A stretch of DNA of 64,000 bases from Deinococcus budaensis (GTDB taxonomy: Bacteria; Deinococcota; Deinococci; Deinococcales; Deinococcaceae), in contig NZ_JACHFN010000003.1 in NCBI RefSeq assembly GCF_014201885.1, positions 241,646-305,645 of the forward strand, read 5' to 3'. Of this stretch, positions 19,152 to 33,300 are shown in pieces (the first letter of the stretch is position 1; each line of letters starts with the position of its first letter). The notes beneath the pieces were generated by a model, which saw only the letters and a program-made list of their open reading frames with translations, was not told the DNA's origin and searched no databases. Position numbers and translations under genes: made by a program.

Positions 19152-20762
19152 CTACCCCGCCAGCAGCAAGATGAGCTGCGCGAGGAAGATCTTGCCGATC
19201 AACGCCACCGGATACACCGAGGTGTAGCCCAGCTCGGGAACCTCGTTGCCGGTGCGCTCGGTGCCGTAGCCCAGCACGGCAGGCTGGGTGCCCAGACCGG
19301 CGGCCAGACCCGTGAGCAGGCTGTAGGGCAGCCGCAAGAGCCGGTACCCGGTCCACAGCAGCAGCGAGACGACCACGACCGTGATCAGCGTGCCCGCCAG
19401 CAGGAGATAGACCCCCTGGGCACTGGCGAGCTGCGCCGCGAAACGCCCGCCGCTGCGCAGGCCCACGCCCGCCAGAAAGAGGGCCAGCCCCAGCTGGCGC
19501 AAGGTCAGGTTGGCGCTGTAGGGGATGTTCCAGACGATGCGCCCGCTGCGCCCCAGCGCCCCCAGCAGCAGCCCGACGAGCAGCGGTCCACCTGCCACGC
19601 CCAGCCGGAAGGTCCCGCCGCCGGGCAGCGGCAGCGGCAGGGTGCCCAGCGCCAGCCCCAGCACCAGCCCCAGGCTGAAGGTCAGCAGGTTGATCTCGGA
19701 GAGGCGGCGGTACGAGTCGCCGAAAAAACGGGTCACCTCGCCCATGCGTTCGCGCGGGGCGACCACACGCACCCGGTCCCCGAGTTCGAGGACCGTCGCC
19801 CCGCCCGGCACGATGTCGCGGTCGCCCCGGCGCACGCGGGTCACGGTGGCGCCCAGCCGCTCGCGCACCCTCAGCTCCGAAAGCCGCCGCCCCGCCACCC
19901 GGGGGCTGGACACGAAGATGCGCCGGAAATCCAGCACCGAGCGGTCGCTGCTCAGCGATTCGGGCAGTTCCTCGCCGAGCTGCGCGATCACGGCCGCCAC
20001 GTCGCCCGGCGCCCCGGTGATGGACACCAGATCGCCCCGGCGCAGCACCGACCCCGCCTCGGCCGGTTCAAGCTGCCCGCCGTGCAGCAGTCGCCCGAAC
20101 ACCACCCGCTCGCCGTGCGTCCGCGCGAAGGCCTCCACTGTGGGTTCGCGCGGGTCCTGCACCCGGAGCGTGCGGGTGACGGGTTCTTCCGCCGAGACAC
20201 CCAGCGTCCGCGCTTCTCCCGGGTAGTCGGGGCGGTAGCGCCGCTCGAAGAAAAACAGCGCCAGCATCACGCCGATCACGCCCATCGGGTAGGCGATGGA
20301 GTAGGTCACGACCGGGTCGCCCGCTCCCGGCTGGCCCGCCACCGCCTCGATCACGCCCGCCAGTGCGGGGGTGCTGGTCAAGGCCCCGGTGTACAGCCCG
20401 GCGGTGAGCGCAGGGTCCAGGCCCAGCAGCCGCCCGGCCAGCAGCGTCAGCCCCGCCCCCAGGGTCAGCAGGGCCAGCACCAGCGCGTTGCGAATCAGCC
20501 CGGCGCGGCCCAGCGACCCCAGAAAATGCCCGCCGCTCGCCAGCGCGATGGAAAAGACGAAGAGCGCCAGCCCCAGCTCGTAGACCGCCGGGTCCAGCGC
20601 GATGCGCGGATCGAGCGCGCTGACCAGCAGCCCCGCGAACAGCACCCCCGCCACCCCCAGGCTGAACCCCAGCACCCGCACGCTGCCCAGCGCAAAGCCC
20701 AGCAGCAGCACCACGAAGAGGGTCAGGACCGGATTCTCGGCAAGCAGGTTCAGCGCAGCCAT
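19152..20762 (-). CDS. AspT/YidE-type transporter with two RCK_C domains
   Basis: A 536-residue membrane protein. Residues 1-165 and 365-536 each form a hydrophobic bundle related to the other (YidE/YbjL duplication of the aspartate:alanine exchanger family). Between them lie two soluble TrkA-C (RCK_C) domains, seen in GRLLHGGQLEPAEAGSVLRRGDLVSITG and RERLGATVTRVRRGDRDIVPGGATVLELGDRVRVV. GLGTQPAVLGY is the conserved motif of the second bundle. It probably exchanges a small anion such as an amino or dicarboxylic acid; the actual substrate is unknown. Confidence 0.88.
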   Translation of the reverse strand: MAALNLLAENPVLTLFVVLLLGFALGSVRVLGFSLGVAGVLFAGLLVSALDPRIALDPAVYELGLALFVFSIALASGGHFLGSLGRAGLIRNALVLALLTLGAGLTLLAGRLLGLDPALTAGLYTGALTSTPALAGVIEAVAGQPGAGDPVVTYSIAYPMGVIGVMLALFFFERRYRPDYPGEARTLGVSAEEPVTRTLRVQDPREPTVEAFARTHGERVVFGRLLHGGQLEPAEAGSVLRRGDLVSITGAPGDVAAVIAQLGEELPESLSSDRSVLDFRRIFVSSPRVAGRRLSELRVRERLGATVTRVRRGDRDIVPGGATVLELGDRVRVVAPRERMGEVTRFFGDSYRRLSEINLLTFSLGLVLGLALGTLPLPLPGGGTFRLGVAGGPLLVGLLLGALGRSGRIVWNIPYSANLTLRQLGLALFLAGVGLRSGGRFAAQLASAQGVYLLLAGTLITVVVVSLLLWTGYRLLRLPYSLLTGLAAGLGTQPAVLGYGTERTGNEVPELGYTSVYPVALIGKIFLAQLILLLAG

Positions 20763-20769
20763 GGGGGCA

Positions 20770-20775
20770 ACCTTA
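20770..20775 (-). promoter_or_regulatory. -10 box of a probably leaderless AspT-like transporter gene
   Basis: TAAGGT on the minus strand, seven bases before the ATG at 20762. Confidence 0.45.
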
Positions 20776-20861
20776 CCCGGATCGGGGCAGGCAGGGGTTC
20801 AGCCGAGCAAGACAGTGGGCAGCCCCGGCCCGCCGTCCAGGATGGGACCGCAGCGTCAGCC

Positions 20862-20893
20862 GAGCGCCACCGCGGGACATCTCGGTGGCGCTC
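20862..20893 (-). terminator. GC-rich hairpin downstream of accA
   Basis: An 11-bp perfect stem (gagcgccaccg 20862-20872 with its complement 20883-20893) lies about 95 bases after the accA stop. No T-run follows on either strand, so it may be an RNA 3' end structure or a weak terminator. I see nothing else in the 224 bp between accA and the AspT-like gene. Confidence 0.45.
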
Positions 20894-20986
20894 AAGCTGC
20901 GGGACTTCAGATGAGAGCCGTTCTTCCCGCGCCGGAGCCTGACCGTGGAGAACAGGGCGGCAGTGCTCTACCCGAGGTCCCCCCGC

Positions 20987-21930
20987 TCAGTCCTCGTCGA
21001 AAGCGCCCAGCGTGCGGAAGCGGGCGGCCCGGCCCGCCTTCAGCGCGTGCGGTTCCAGCCCCGACAGCTCGGCCAGCTGGCGCGCGACGGCCTCGCCCAG
21101 GAAGCGGGCGGCGGCCTCCGGGTCGAGGTGGGCGCCCCCCGGCGGCTCGGGCACGACCTCCTCGACCAGGCCGAGGTCCAGCAGGTCGGGCGCGGTGAGC
21201 CGGAGGGCCTCGGCGGCTTCCGGGGCTTTGGCCGCGTCTTTCCAGATGATGCTGGCCGCACCCTCGGGCGAGATCACCGAGTACCAGGCGTTTTCCTGGA
21301 TGAGCACCCGGTTGCCGACCCCCAGCGCGAGCGCTCCGCCCGAGCCACCCTCGCCGATCACGGCGCACACGGCCGGGACCCGCAACCGCACCATCCGCTG
21401 GATGCTCTCGGCGATGGCCCAGCCCTGGCCGCGTTCCTCGGCTTCGATGCCGGGATAGGCGCCGGGCGTGTCGATCAACGTCACCACCGGCAGCCCGAAG
21501 CGGTCGGCGAGGTCCATCAGGCGGATCGCCTTGCGGTAGCCCTCGGGATTGCTCATGCCGAAGCGGCGGCGAATCTTGGACTTGGTATCGCGGCCCTTTT
21601 GCTGCATCAAGAGCATGACGGGCGTGCCCAGCCAGCGCGCCGGGCCGCCGATCAGGGCGGGGTCGTCCCCGTAGGCGCGGTCGCCGTGCAGCTCGGTAAA
21701 GTCGCTGCACAGCCGCTCGACGTAATCCAGGGCGGTGGGGCGCCCCGGCGCGCGGGCCAGCCCGACCCGCTCCCAGCGCGTGAGGCGGGCGTGGCCTTCC
21801 CCGCGCAGGCGCTCGACCTCGGCGCGCAGGGGGTTGAGCGCCGCGTCAAGGTTCTGCCCGGTGCGCCCGGCGGTGGCTTCCAGCTCGCGCAGCCGGGCTT
21901 CGAGTTCGCGCAGGGTCTCGGCGGGGGCGG

Positions 21931-21934
<4 letters not shown>
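20987..21934 (-). CDS. accA: Acetyl-CoA carboxylase carboxyltransferase subunit alpha
   Basis: It transfers the carboxyl group from carboxybiotin to acetyl-CoA, forming malonyl-CoA for fatty acid synthesis; it acts as an alpha2beta2 complex with AccD. The 315-residue crotonase-fold protein has [37 protein letters not shown] and [16 protein letters not shown], all diagnostic. ATG 21934 overlaps the accD stop by four bases (ATGA). A GC-rich hairpin lies downstream. Confidence 0.97.
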
Positions 21935-22792
<858 letters not shown>

Positions 22793-22984
22793 AGCCTTTT
22801 CACTCCTTCCTGCGGTCAGGTTCCTGCGGTCTGGCCCTGCGGCGGGTCGGCCCCCGCGTGCCCCCGGTCCCGCTTCTCGCCGCCCACCTTGCCGCAACGG
22901 GGCAGCGGACGCCGGGACGAAAGCAGCTCTGGGCACCAGGGGAGAGGCCGCACAACAGGACCTGGAAAAACAGCTTCCCGGCGC

Positions 22985-22990
22985 ATTCTA
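22985..22990 (-). promoter_or_regulatory. Possible -10 box for accDA
   Basis: TAGAAT on the minus strand, about 195 bases before the accD ATG. No strong -35. The 274 bp between accD and the LapA-like gene holds this and the accD ribosome binding site only. Confidence 0.4.
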
Positions 22991-23065
22991 GACGCGCCGG
23001 GAGGGGCACTTCCGAACTTCTGAACCGGGTGCAAGAGAAGCCGGGACCCGCCGCCTCCCGGCCGC

Positions 23066-23530
23066 TCAGCCCAGGCGGCGCTTGAGGTAATCGTCGATCT
23101 GCGCGAGCTGCACGTTCAGGTCGCGTTGCAGGGCGTCGATGCGGGCGTTGGTGGCCTCCAGCCCGGGAGCCGGGAGGGCCGGGCGGCCCACGCTCTGGCC
23201 CAGCGTCTCGAAGCGCTCGTCGATATAGCTTTGCAGCTGGGCAAAACGGCTGCCCTCCTGCGAGTCCAGGCTCAGGCGCAGCGCCTCCATGTCGCGCAGC
23301 AGCCGGGCGCTGTCGGCCTGGGCACGCAGGCGGTCCACATTGCCCCACAGATAGAACAGCAGCCCCAACGCCAGCCCGGTCAGGAGCAGGATCAGCCCCA
23401 GCGGCACGCCGCGGTAGGTCACGAAGCCCAGGTTGAGGGTATGCCCGAACATCAGGGCGTGACGGTTGAGGACCGCGAAAATGGCCGCCAGCACCACGAT
23501 GATGATCAGGACGATGGTCCGCATCCGCAT
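23066..23530 (-). CDS. LapA (DUF1049)-like membrane protein with coiled coil
   Basis: A 154-residue protein with two N-terminal membrane helices (residues 5-21 and about 45-67) joined by the short loop NRHALMFGHTLNLGFVTYRGVPL, the pattern of LapA/DUF1049 proteins. The rest is a charged coiled-coil region (RAQADSARLLRDMEALRLSL). LapA helps control lipopolysaccharide assembly in Proteobacteria, but Deinococcus lacks typical LPS, so the job here is unknown. The ATG at 23530 follows TAGGCT by six bases. Confidence 0.75.
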   Translation of the reverse strand: MRMRTIVLIIIVVLAAIFAVLNRHALMFGHTLNLGFVTYRGVPLGLILLLTGLALGLLFYLWGNVDRLRAQADSARLLRDMEALRLSLDSQEGSRFAQLQSYIDERFETLGQSVGRPALPAPGLEATNARIDALQRDLNVQLAQIDDYLKRRLG

Positions 23531-23536
23531 GGGGTG

Positions 23537-23542
23537 AGCCTA
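23537..23542 (-). promoter_or_regulatory. -10 box of a probably leaderless lapA-like gene
   Basis: TAGGCT on the minus strand, six bases before the ATG at 23530. Confidence 0.45.
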
Positions 23543-23615
23543 CCCCATTCCCCCCGGAACCGGGCCGGGCGGGGAGGCCGGGGCCGCAGCCTGACCCGGT
23601 GCGCCCGCCGAGACC

Positions 23616-23643
23616 TCTGCCGACACATCTGCCGACACATCTG
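23616..23643. repeat. 12-bp tandem repeat
   Basis: TCTGCCGACACA occurs twice in a row (23616-23627 and 23628-23639) and starts a third time (TCTG). It lies in the region between the divergent lapA-like gene and ilvA. No function is evident. Confidence 0.7.
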
Positions 23644-23701
23644 GAGGAGGCGCGCCCGCCCCTTGTCTACCCCTCACCCCCGCCACCCCGGCGCCTCCCC
23701 C

Positions 23702-23707
23702 TATCCT
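23702..23707 (+). promoter_or_regulatory. -10 box ahead of the ilvA leader
   Basis: TATCCT ends six bases before an ATG at 23714 that opens a 12-codon ORF. This is the same layout as the leaderless genes in the window and puts the ilvA transcript start near 23714. Confidence 0.4.
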
Positions 23708-23713
23708 GCCCCC

Positions 23714-23752
23714 ATGCTCCCGGCGCGAATTTTTCCCCCTTCCGGGAACTGA
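23714..23752 (+). CDS. Possible 12-residue leader peptide of ilvA
   Basis: An ATG six bases after TATCCT opens MLPARIFPPSGN and a stop. It is followed 26 bases later by a GC-rich hairpin and then the ilvA SD. The arrangement suggests an attenuator, but only one Ile and one Leu codon are present, weak for amino-acid-controlled attenuation. It could be a chance ORF. Confidence 0.3.
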   Translation: MLPARIFPPSGN

Positions 23753-23777
23753 CGGCTCCCCCGCGCGCCGCACGTCT

Positions 23778-23810
23778 CCCCCGCCCTCCCCTGCGGGGGG
23801 TTCCTCTTTT
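23778..23810 (+). terminator. Terminator-like hairpin in the ilvA leader
   Basis: A 7-bp stem (cccccgc 23778-23784 with gcggggg 23793-23799) is followed by GTTCCTCTTTT and, at once, by the SD GGAGG of ilvA. It could act as an attenuator or shield the ribosome binding site. Confidence 0.45.
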
Positions 23811-23822
23811 CCGGAGGTACGC

Positions 23823-25373
<1,551 letters not shown>

Positions 25374-25395
25374 CGGTCAGGGGAGGAGGCTGGGG

Positions 25396-26366
25396 CTAAT
25401 CCCCCGCCCCCGGCAGCTCCACCACCCGCACGTTGCCGTCGCGCGCGCTGAGGTAGGAAACCCTGCGCCCGTCGGGGCTGACGTTCCAGTCGCCCTGGCG
25501 GACCTGATCGCCCAGGTCGCCCAGGGTGCGCCAGGCGTTCGCGCGGGCGTCATACTCGCGCAGGACGTGGGGCGAGCCGTCGGGGTCGAGGGGGATCAGC
25601 AGCAGGCGGCCAGGGTCGCGCCAGCGGTAGGAGCCGAACGCCGCGAGCTTCCTGGCCGCGCCCCCCGCCGTGGGCCGCACCCACAGCCCGTTGCGGGCCG
25701 CCGAGTCGAAGGCGACGTAGTACACGACCCGCGAGCCGTCTGTGCTGAGGCTCACGCCCCGGAAGGACAGGGCGGTGGCGAGGGTGCGCCGCGCGCCCGT
25801 GCGGGTATCGAGGGTGAAGAGGTCGCGGTCGCGGTCTCCCGCGTTGCGTTTGCCGCTGAGCAGCAGGGTGGTCTCGTTCACCCAGCCGCTGATGCCGCCG
25901 CCGTAGAGGGTGGCGACCTGCCGGGGCGAGCCGAAGGCGTCCGCCACGAAGACGCGGGTGGTCCGGCGGTCGAAGTTGCCGCTGGTGTCGCTGCGGGTAT
26001 ACGCCAGCCGGTTCTCCGAGCGCGTCCAGGTCACGTCGCCGCCGCGCGTGGGCAGGGTGAAGCGCCGTCCGTCGGCCAGCCGCTCCAGGGTGGTGTTCTC
26101 CCCGGTGCCGGGCCGCACCGCCCACAGCAGCCGGGGCGAGAAGAAGGCGACGCTGGAAAAACGCCGGGTGACCGCTCCACCGTTCGCCGGAACCGTGTAG
26201 ATGCCGGTCGCGGCGCGGGCCGGGGGACCGTCCAGAAAGAGCAGCGCCCGTGAATCCGGCGTCCAGACCGCGCCGGGGCAGCAGGTGCCGCTCAGCACAG
26301 CTTTGGAGGGCAGGGTGGCGGCCAGGGCCGGGGTGCCCAGCGCGAGGGCCAGCGCCAGGGCGCGCC

Positions 26367-26370
<4 letters not shown>
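25396..26370 (-). CDS. Secreted TolB-like beta-propeller protein
   Basis: A 324-residue protein with a signal peptide (MRRALALALALGTPALAA) followed by five or six repeated blades of the WD40/TolB type, for example GDVTWTRSENRLAYTRSD, VSLSTDGSRVVYYVAFD and WNVSPDGRRVSYLSARDGN. Such propellers bind other proteins or glycans; no catalytic motif is seen. GTG 26370 overlaps the stop of the M23 peptidase gene (GTGA), so the two are coupled and probably act together at the cell surface. Function unknown. Confidence 0.82.
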
Positions 26371-27086
<716 letters not shown>

Positions 27087-27152
27087 GCACGATGCTGACC
27101 CACAGCCGAGGCCAGGACGGTGCGGGGGGTTACACGATGGAGACGAGGCAAT

Positions 27153-27175
27153 AAAAAATCCGCCTCTGCGGGCGG
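27153..27175 (-). terminator. Short terminator hairpin on the minus strand
   Basis: CCGCC (27171-27175 complement) pairs with GGCGG (27160-27164 complement) around a six-base loop, followed by A then T6. It lies between the 27186-27214 promoter and the M23 peptidase gene, so transcripts from that promoter must read through it. Confidence 0.55.
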
Positions 27176-27185
27176 TGATGGACAG

Positions 27186-27214
27186 AAGATAGCGCGGGAT
27201 GCAGCGGAAGTCAA
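27186..27214 (-). promoter_or_regulatory. Sigma70-type promoter upstream of the M23 peptidase operon
   Basis: On the minus strand, TTGACT (27214-27209), a 17-base spacer and TATCTT (27191-27186). The expected start is near 27179, only a few bases before a terminator hairpin. It is the best -35/-10 pair in the window. Confidence 0.55.
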
Positions 27215-27234
27215 CTTATGCAGGCGGATTTTTT

Positions 27235-27517
27235 CCTGGTGAGCTGCGTGGCGGCTCTGACACGGCCTACGTCAGCAGCTCTGCGAGTCCCCCGCGAGGG
27301 AGAGAAGGAGCGACAGCGCCAAAGCCTGAGCTTCCTCAACAACGGGCACAGCGGACGCCGCACAGATGAAAGCGAGCTGATCCCGCACCGCCTTCGCCAC
27401 GCCTCAATCGCGCAGCGAGACGGTGGCAGTGGCGAGGCCGCATCAAGATTCAACATTCCGGCCGAAGATGACGCCCACCAACGCCGCCCATCTGCCCTTG
27501 CCCAGCGCAGCGCTGCT
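27235..27517. other. Gene-poor interval, possible gene remnant
   Basis: Between the inverted-repeat element and the enoyl-CoA hydratase gene there is no convincing gene. On the minus strand a 42-codon GTG ORF (27400-27272) reads VAKAVRDQLAFICAASAVPV and on to SQSC; its codon use is gene-like but it has no start signals, so it may be a remnant of a lost gene. Longer ORFs in the other frames look like GC shadows. Confidence 0.4.
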
Positions 27518-27549
27518 CCCCCAGCCCCCCTGGGGTAGGGGGCTGGGGG
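27518..27549 (-). terminator. 12-bp G/C hairpin downstream of the enoyl-CoA hydratase gene
   Basis: cccccagccccc (27518-27529) pairs perfectly with 27538-27549 around an eight-base loop, 17 bases after the stop of the minus-strand gene. It has no T-run. It looks like a structural 3' end or a copy of a GC-rich intergenic repeat. Confidence 0.45.
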
Positions 27550-27566
27550 GTGGGGTATGCCCTCCC

Positions 27567-28355
<789 letters not shown>

Positions 28356-28362
28356 GCGTTCC

Positions 28363-28368
28363 AGCGTA
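28363..28368 (-). promoter_or_regulatory. -10 box of a probably leaderless paaG-like gene
   Basis: TACGCT on the minus strand, seven bases before the ATG at 28355. It is back to back with the ruvX -10 box 31 bases away. Confidence 0.5.
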
Positions 28369-28398
28369 GCGCGTCCCTGCTGCACCTCTGGCCTCCGC

Positions 28399-28404
28399 TA
28401 CACT
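28399..28404 (+). promoter_or_regulatory. -10 box of a probably leaderless ruvX
   Basis: TACACT, seven bases before the ATG at 28412. Confidence 0.55.
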
Positions 28405-28411
28405 CGCCGCG

Positions 28412-28828
28412 ATGACCGCCCCCCCGACCGGCCTGCCCACCATCCTCGCGCTGGACGTGAGCAAATCGCGCATCGGCTTCGCGGTGAACGCCGGGCGGCT
28501 GGCTTTCGGGCGCGGCAGCGTGGACCGCAAACGGCTTCCCCTCGATCTCAAGGCCGTGCGGCTCAAGGTCGAGGAAACGGGCGCGGGCGTGCTGCTGCTG
28601 GGCCTGCCGCTGCGCACCGACGGCGCCCACAGCCCCGCCGCCGACCGGGTGCGGGCGTTCGGCAAGGTCTTGCAGGAGAAGGGTTACCGGGTCGAGTACC
28701 AGGACGAACGCTTCACCACCCAGCGTGCCCGTGCCCTGGGCGCCGCCGACGAGGACGAGGCGGCGGCGGTGCAGATTCTGGAGCTGTACCTGCTGGGCCG
28801 GGCCGGGGCGGCGGAGCACCCCGACTGA
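28412..28828 (+). CDS. ruvX: Holliday junction resolvase-like RuvX/YqgF
   Basis: A 138-residue RNase H-fold protein of the YqgF family, linked to pre-16S rRNA 5' processing and to Holliday junction resolution. The first catalytic Asp is in ILALDVSKSRIGFAV; the second acidic motif is in VLLLGLPLRTDG; YQDERFTTQRA is the family signature; DEDEAAAVQILELYL holds the last acidic residue. The G after the first Asp, common in the family (DxG), is replaced by S. It is followed 27 bases later by a small hypothetical gene. Confidence 0.93.
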   Translation: MTAPPTGLPTILALDVSKSRIGFAVNAGRLAFGRGSVDRKRLPLDLKAVRLKVEETGAGVLLLGLPLRTDGAHSPAADRVRAFGKVLQEKGYRVEYQDERFTTQRARALGAADEDEAAAVQILELYLLGRAGAAEHPD

Positions 28829-28844
28829 ACGTCCCGGAAGCAGG

Positions 28845-28850
28845 TACGCT
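28845..28850 (+). promoter_or_regulatory. -10 box ahead of a 79-residue hypothetical gene
   Basis: TACGCT, five bases before the ATG at 28856; the intervening GGAGC could also serve as a weak ribosome binding site. Confidence 0.35.
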
Positions 28851-28855
28851 GGAGC

Positions 28856-29095
28856 ATGAACCGCCAATCGGGGAGGCTGGGGCTGGACTGGCTGCGGCGT
28901 CTGCTGGACCGTCTGGGAAGGGGGAGGGTCTACGAGCAGCCCGCGAGCCTGATCGTTGGCCCCCCCGGTAACGATGACGACGAGGAGGACGGCCCCGGCG
29001 TGCCCGTTCCCGTCGGCCCGCGTCCCCGGCGCGGAGGAGCGCAGGCCCGGCCACCCGTCGCCGAGGAGGCCCCGGAGCTTCCGACCCGCCGCTGA
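28856..29095 (+). CDS. Small hypothetical protein with disordered tail
   Basis: A 79-residue basic/acidic protein. Residues 1-25 are a possible amphipathic helix (LDWLRRLLDRLGRGR); the rest is low-complexity: an acidic run GNDDDEEDGPG, then Pro/Arg-rich sequence. Unrecognised. Support comes from a TACGCT box and a location tucked behind ruvX; the composition alone would also fit a chance GC-rich ORF. Confidence 0.5.
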   Translation: MNRQSGRLGLDWLRRLLDRLGRGRVYEQPASLIVGPPGNDDDEEDGPGVPVPVGPRPRRGGAQARPPVAEEAPELPTRR

Positions 29096-29177
29096 CGCCC
29101 CAGCCACCGGCAACGAAGTCCAGTTGATGACGAGACCGCCGGAGCGACCCGCCAAAACCGGGCCCCCGGCGCGCGGT

Positions 29178-29206
29178 CTGGACCCGGTTCACTTTGCCGC
29201 TAGAAT
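29178..29206 (+). promoter_or_regulatory. Promoter of the acyl-CoA ligase gene
   Basis: CTGGAC (29178-29183), a 17-base spacer and TAGAAT (29201-29206). The predicted start near 29213 gives a leader of about 80 bases carrying a GGAGG site. Confidence 0.45.
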
Positions 29207-29293
29207 GCCTGACACGACCGACAGCCTTCAGCCCCGCGCGGCACGCTTCCCCACGGCGGGCCGCACGTTCCTTCTCCCTCCGGAGGTCATCCC

Positions 29294-30991
<1,698 letters not shown>

Positions 30992-31032
30992 GCCTCCCGC
31001 TAAGCCCCCCGCCTTTCCCGGTTCCCGGCCCG

Positions 31033-31038
31033 TAGAAT
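31033..31038 (+). promoter_or_regulatory. -10 box of a probably leaderless esterase gene
   Basis: TAGAAT, seven bases before the ATG at 31046. Confidence 0.55.
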
Positions 31039-31045
31039 CGCCCGC

Positions 31046-32056
31046 ATGGCCGTATCGGTACAGGGGCAGCAGGTCACCTTCATTCCCCCGGCGGGTGCTG
31101 CGGCGCTCGTCGGGGACTTTACCGACTGGCGGAAGAAACCCCCGCTGGCCGTGACCCCCGGGCAACCGCTGACGCTGACCTTGCCGCGCGGCGCCTGGGT
31201 CGAGTACGCCTGGCTGGACGCGGCGGGCGAGGCCTTCGCCGACCCCGACAACCCCCAGAAGTCGCTCAATCCCTGGTGGCCCTATCCCCGCGCGGTGGCG
31301 GTGGGCGACTACATCCGCCATCCCCTCTGGGAGCGGCCCGACGCCATCCAAAAGGGCACCGCCCACCGCCTGACCTGGGCGGGCGGCGTCTTTCCGGGCA
31401 CCCGCCGCGCCATCGTGTACACGCCGCACGGCCACGACCCGGCGCGGCCCACCCCCGTGTACTACGTGCAAGATGGGGTCGCCTTTTACCGCACCGGGCG
31501 GCTGGGCGAGGTGATGGACCGGGCGGTGGAAGCTGGACTCGCGCGGGGCGCCGTGCTCGTCTTCGTGGAACCCGGCGACCGCAGCGCCGAGTATTACCTC
31601 AATGACCGCTACCTCGACTTTCTGCGGGGAGAGGTCTTCGGGCAGGTCGAGGGGCCGCTGGCGACCGTCTCCGAGCGCGGGCTGTGGGGCGCCTCGCTGG
31701 GCGGCCTGATCTCGCTGCACCTGGGAAGCGCGCACCCGGAGCTGTTCCGCCGGGTGGTCAGCCACTCGGGGGCCTTTATCGCCCGGCCGGATGCACGGGA
31801 CCCGGACGGCTCCATCGACACCACCACGGCGGGCGAGTGGCTGCGGAAGCGGCTGGAGCAGGCGCCGCCCCGCCACCTGCGCGTCAGCCTCGACACCGGC
31901 ACGCTGGAATGGCTCACCGCTCCGAACCGCCGCCTGGCCGCCGCCCTGGCCGACGGCGGGGTGGAGCACCAGTACCGCGAGTACCCCAGCGGCCACAACT
32001 GGGTCACCTGGCGGGACGCGCTGCCCGAGGCCTTCCTGTACATGCAGGGGGGTTAG
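31046..32056 (+). CDS. Esterase of the enterochelin esterase/EsD type with N-terminal E-set domain
   Basis: A 336-residue hydrolase without a signal peptide. Residues 1-90 resemble a CBM48/E-set module (FIPPAGAAALVGDFTDWRKKP), as in Fes-like enterochelin esterases. The alpha/beta-hydrolase domain follows, with the nucleophile in LWGASLGGLISLHLG and the catalytic His in YPSGHNWVTWRDALPEA. Fes-like enzymes hydrolyse siderophore esters, but no siderophore genes are near, so the ester is unknown. Confidence 0.85.
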   Translation: MAVSVQGQQVTFIPPAGAAALVGDFTDWRKKPPLAVTPGQPLTLTLPRGAWVEYAWLDAAGEAFADPDNPQKSLNPWWPYPRAVAVGDYIRHPLWERPDAIQKGTAHRLTWAGGVFPGTRRAIVYTPHGHDPARPTPVYYVQDGVAFYRTGRLGEVMDRAVEAGLARGAVLVFVEPGDRSAEYYLNDRYLDFLRGEVFGQVEGPLATVSERGLWGASLGGLISLHLGSAHPELFRRVVSHSGAFIARPDARDPDGSIDTTTAGEWLRKRLEQAPPRHLRVSLDTGTLEWLTAPNRRLAAALADGGVEHQYREYPSGHNWVTWRDALPEAFLYMQGG

Positions 32057-32132
32057 GAAGCGCGGGCCGACCGGCCCCTGCCTCCCTCCCCTCTCACCCG
32101 CCCCCACCCCGGCACCCGTCACAATTCCCCCC

Positions 32133-33200
<1,068 letters not shown>

Positions 33201-33231
33201 CCAGAGGAGAAACCGGGGCTGACCTGGGGGC

Positions 33232-33269
33232 ACACCCGCCTGGGGGACAGGCCCCCACTTGGGTGTTTC
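33232..33269 (+). terminator. Terminator downstream of the C39-like peptidase gene
   Basis: A two-part stem, ACACCC 33232-33237 with GGGTGT 33261-33266 and TGGGGG 33241-33246 with CCCCCA 33252-33257, ends in TTTCG. It separates the peptidase gene from the pilin operon. Confidence 0.6.
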
Positions 33270-33288
33270 GACGCCCCCAGCGGCTGCC

Positions 33289-33294
33289 TACACT
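33289..33294 (+). promoter_or_regulatory. -10 box of the minor-pilin operon, probably leaderless
   Basis: TACACT, six bases before the ATG at 33301. Confidence 0.55.
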
Positions 33295-33300
33295 GCCCTC

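Larger units (their letters stand above)
27153..27234. repeat. 82-bp inverted-repeat element with an internal promoter
   Basis: AAAAAATCCGCCT (27153-27165) is repeated inverted as AGGCGGATTTTTT (27222-27234), a perfect 13-bp palindrome around a 56-base centre. Each arm carries six A/T bases at the outer edge, so either strand could form a long terminator-like stem. On the minus strand the left arm also forms a small hairpin (ccgcc/ggcgg) with T6. Inside lies a consensus-quality minus-strand promoter. It may be a miniature mobile element or a bidirectional terminator. Confidence 0.55.

Noticed and set aside
22816..23034. Short frames in the accD leader
   Set aside because: Cys/Arg-rich translation without start signals; the region is better explained as a leader.
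27205..27225. A TTATG half-site resembling the radiation/desiccation response motif
   Set aside because: Only one half-site is present and the palindrome is not completed; I found no convincing full motif in the window.
27218..27538. A 106-codon plus-strand ORF starting MQADFFLV
   Set aside because: It begins inside the inverted-repeat arm, is Arg/Pro-rich in its latter part and has no promoter or SD; likely non-coding.
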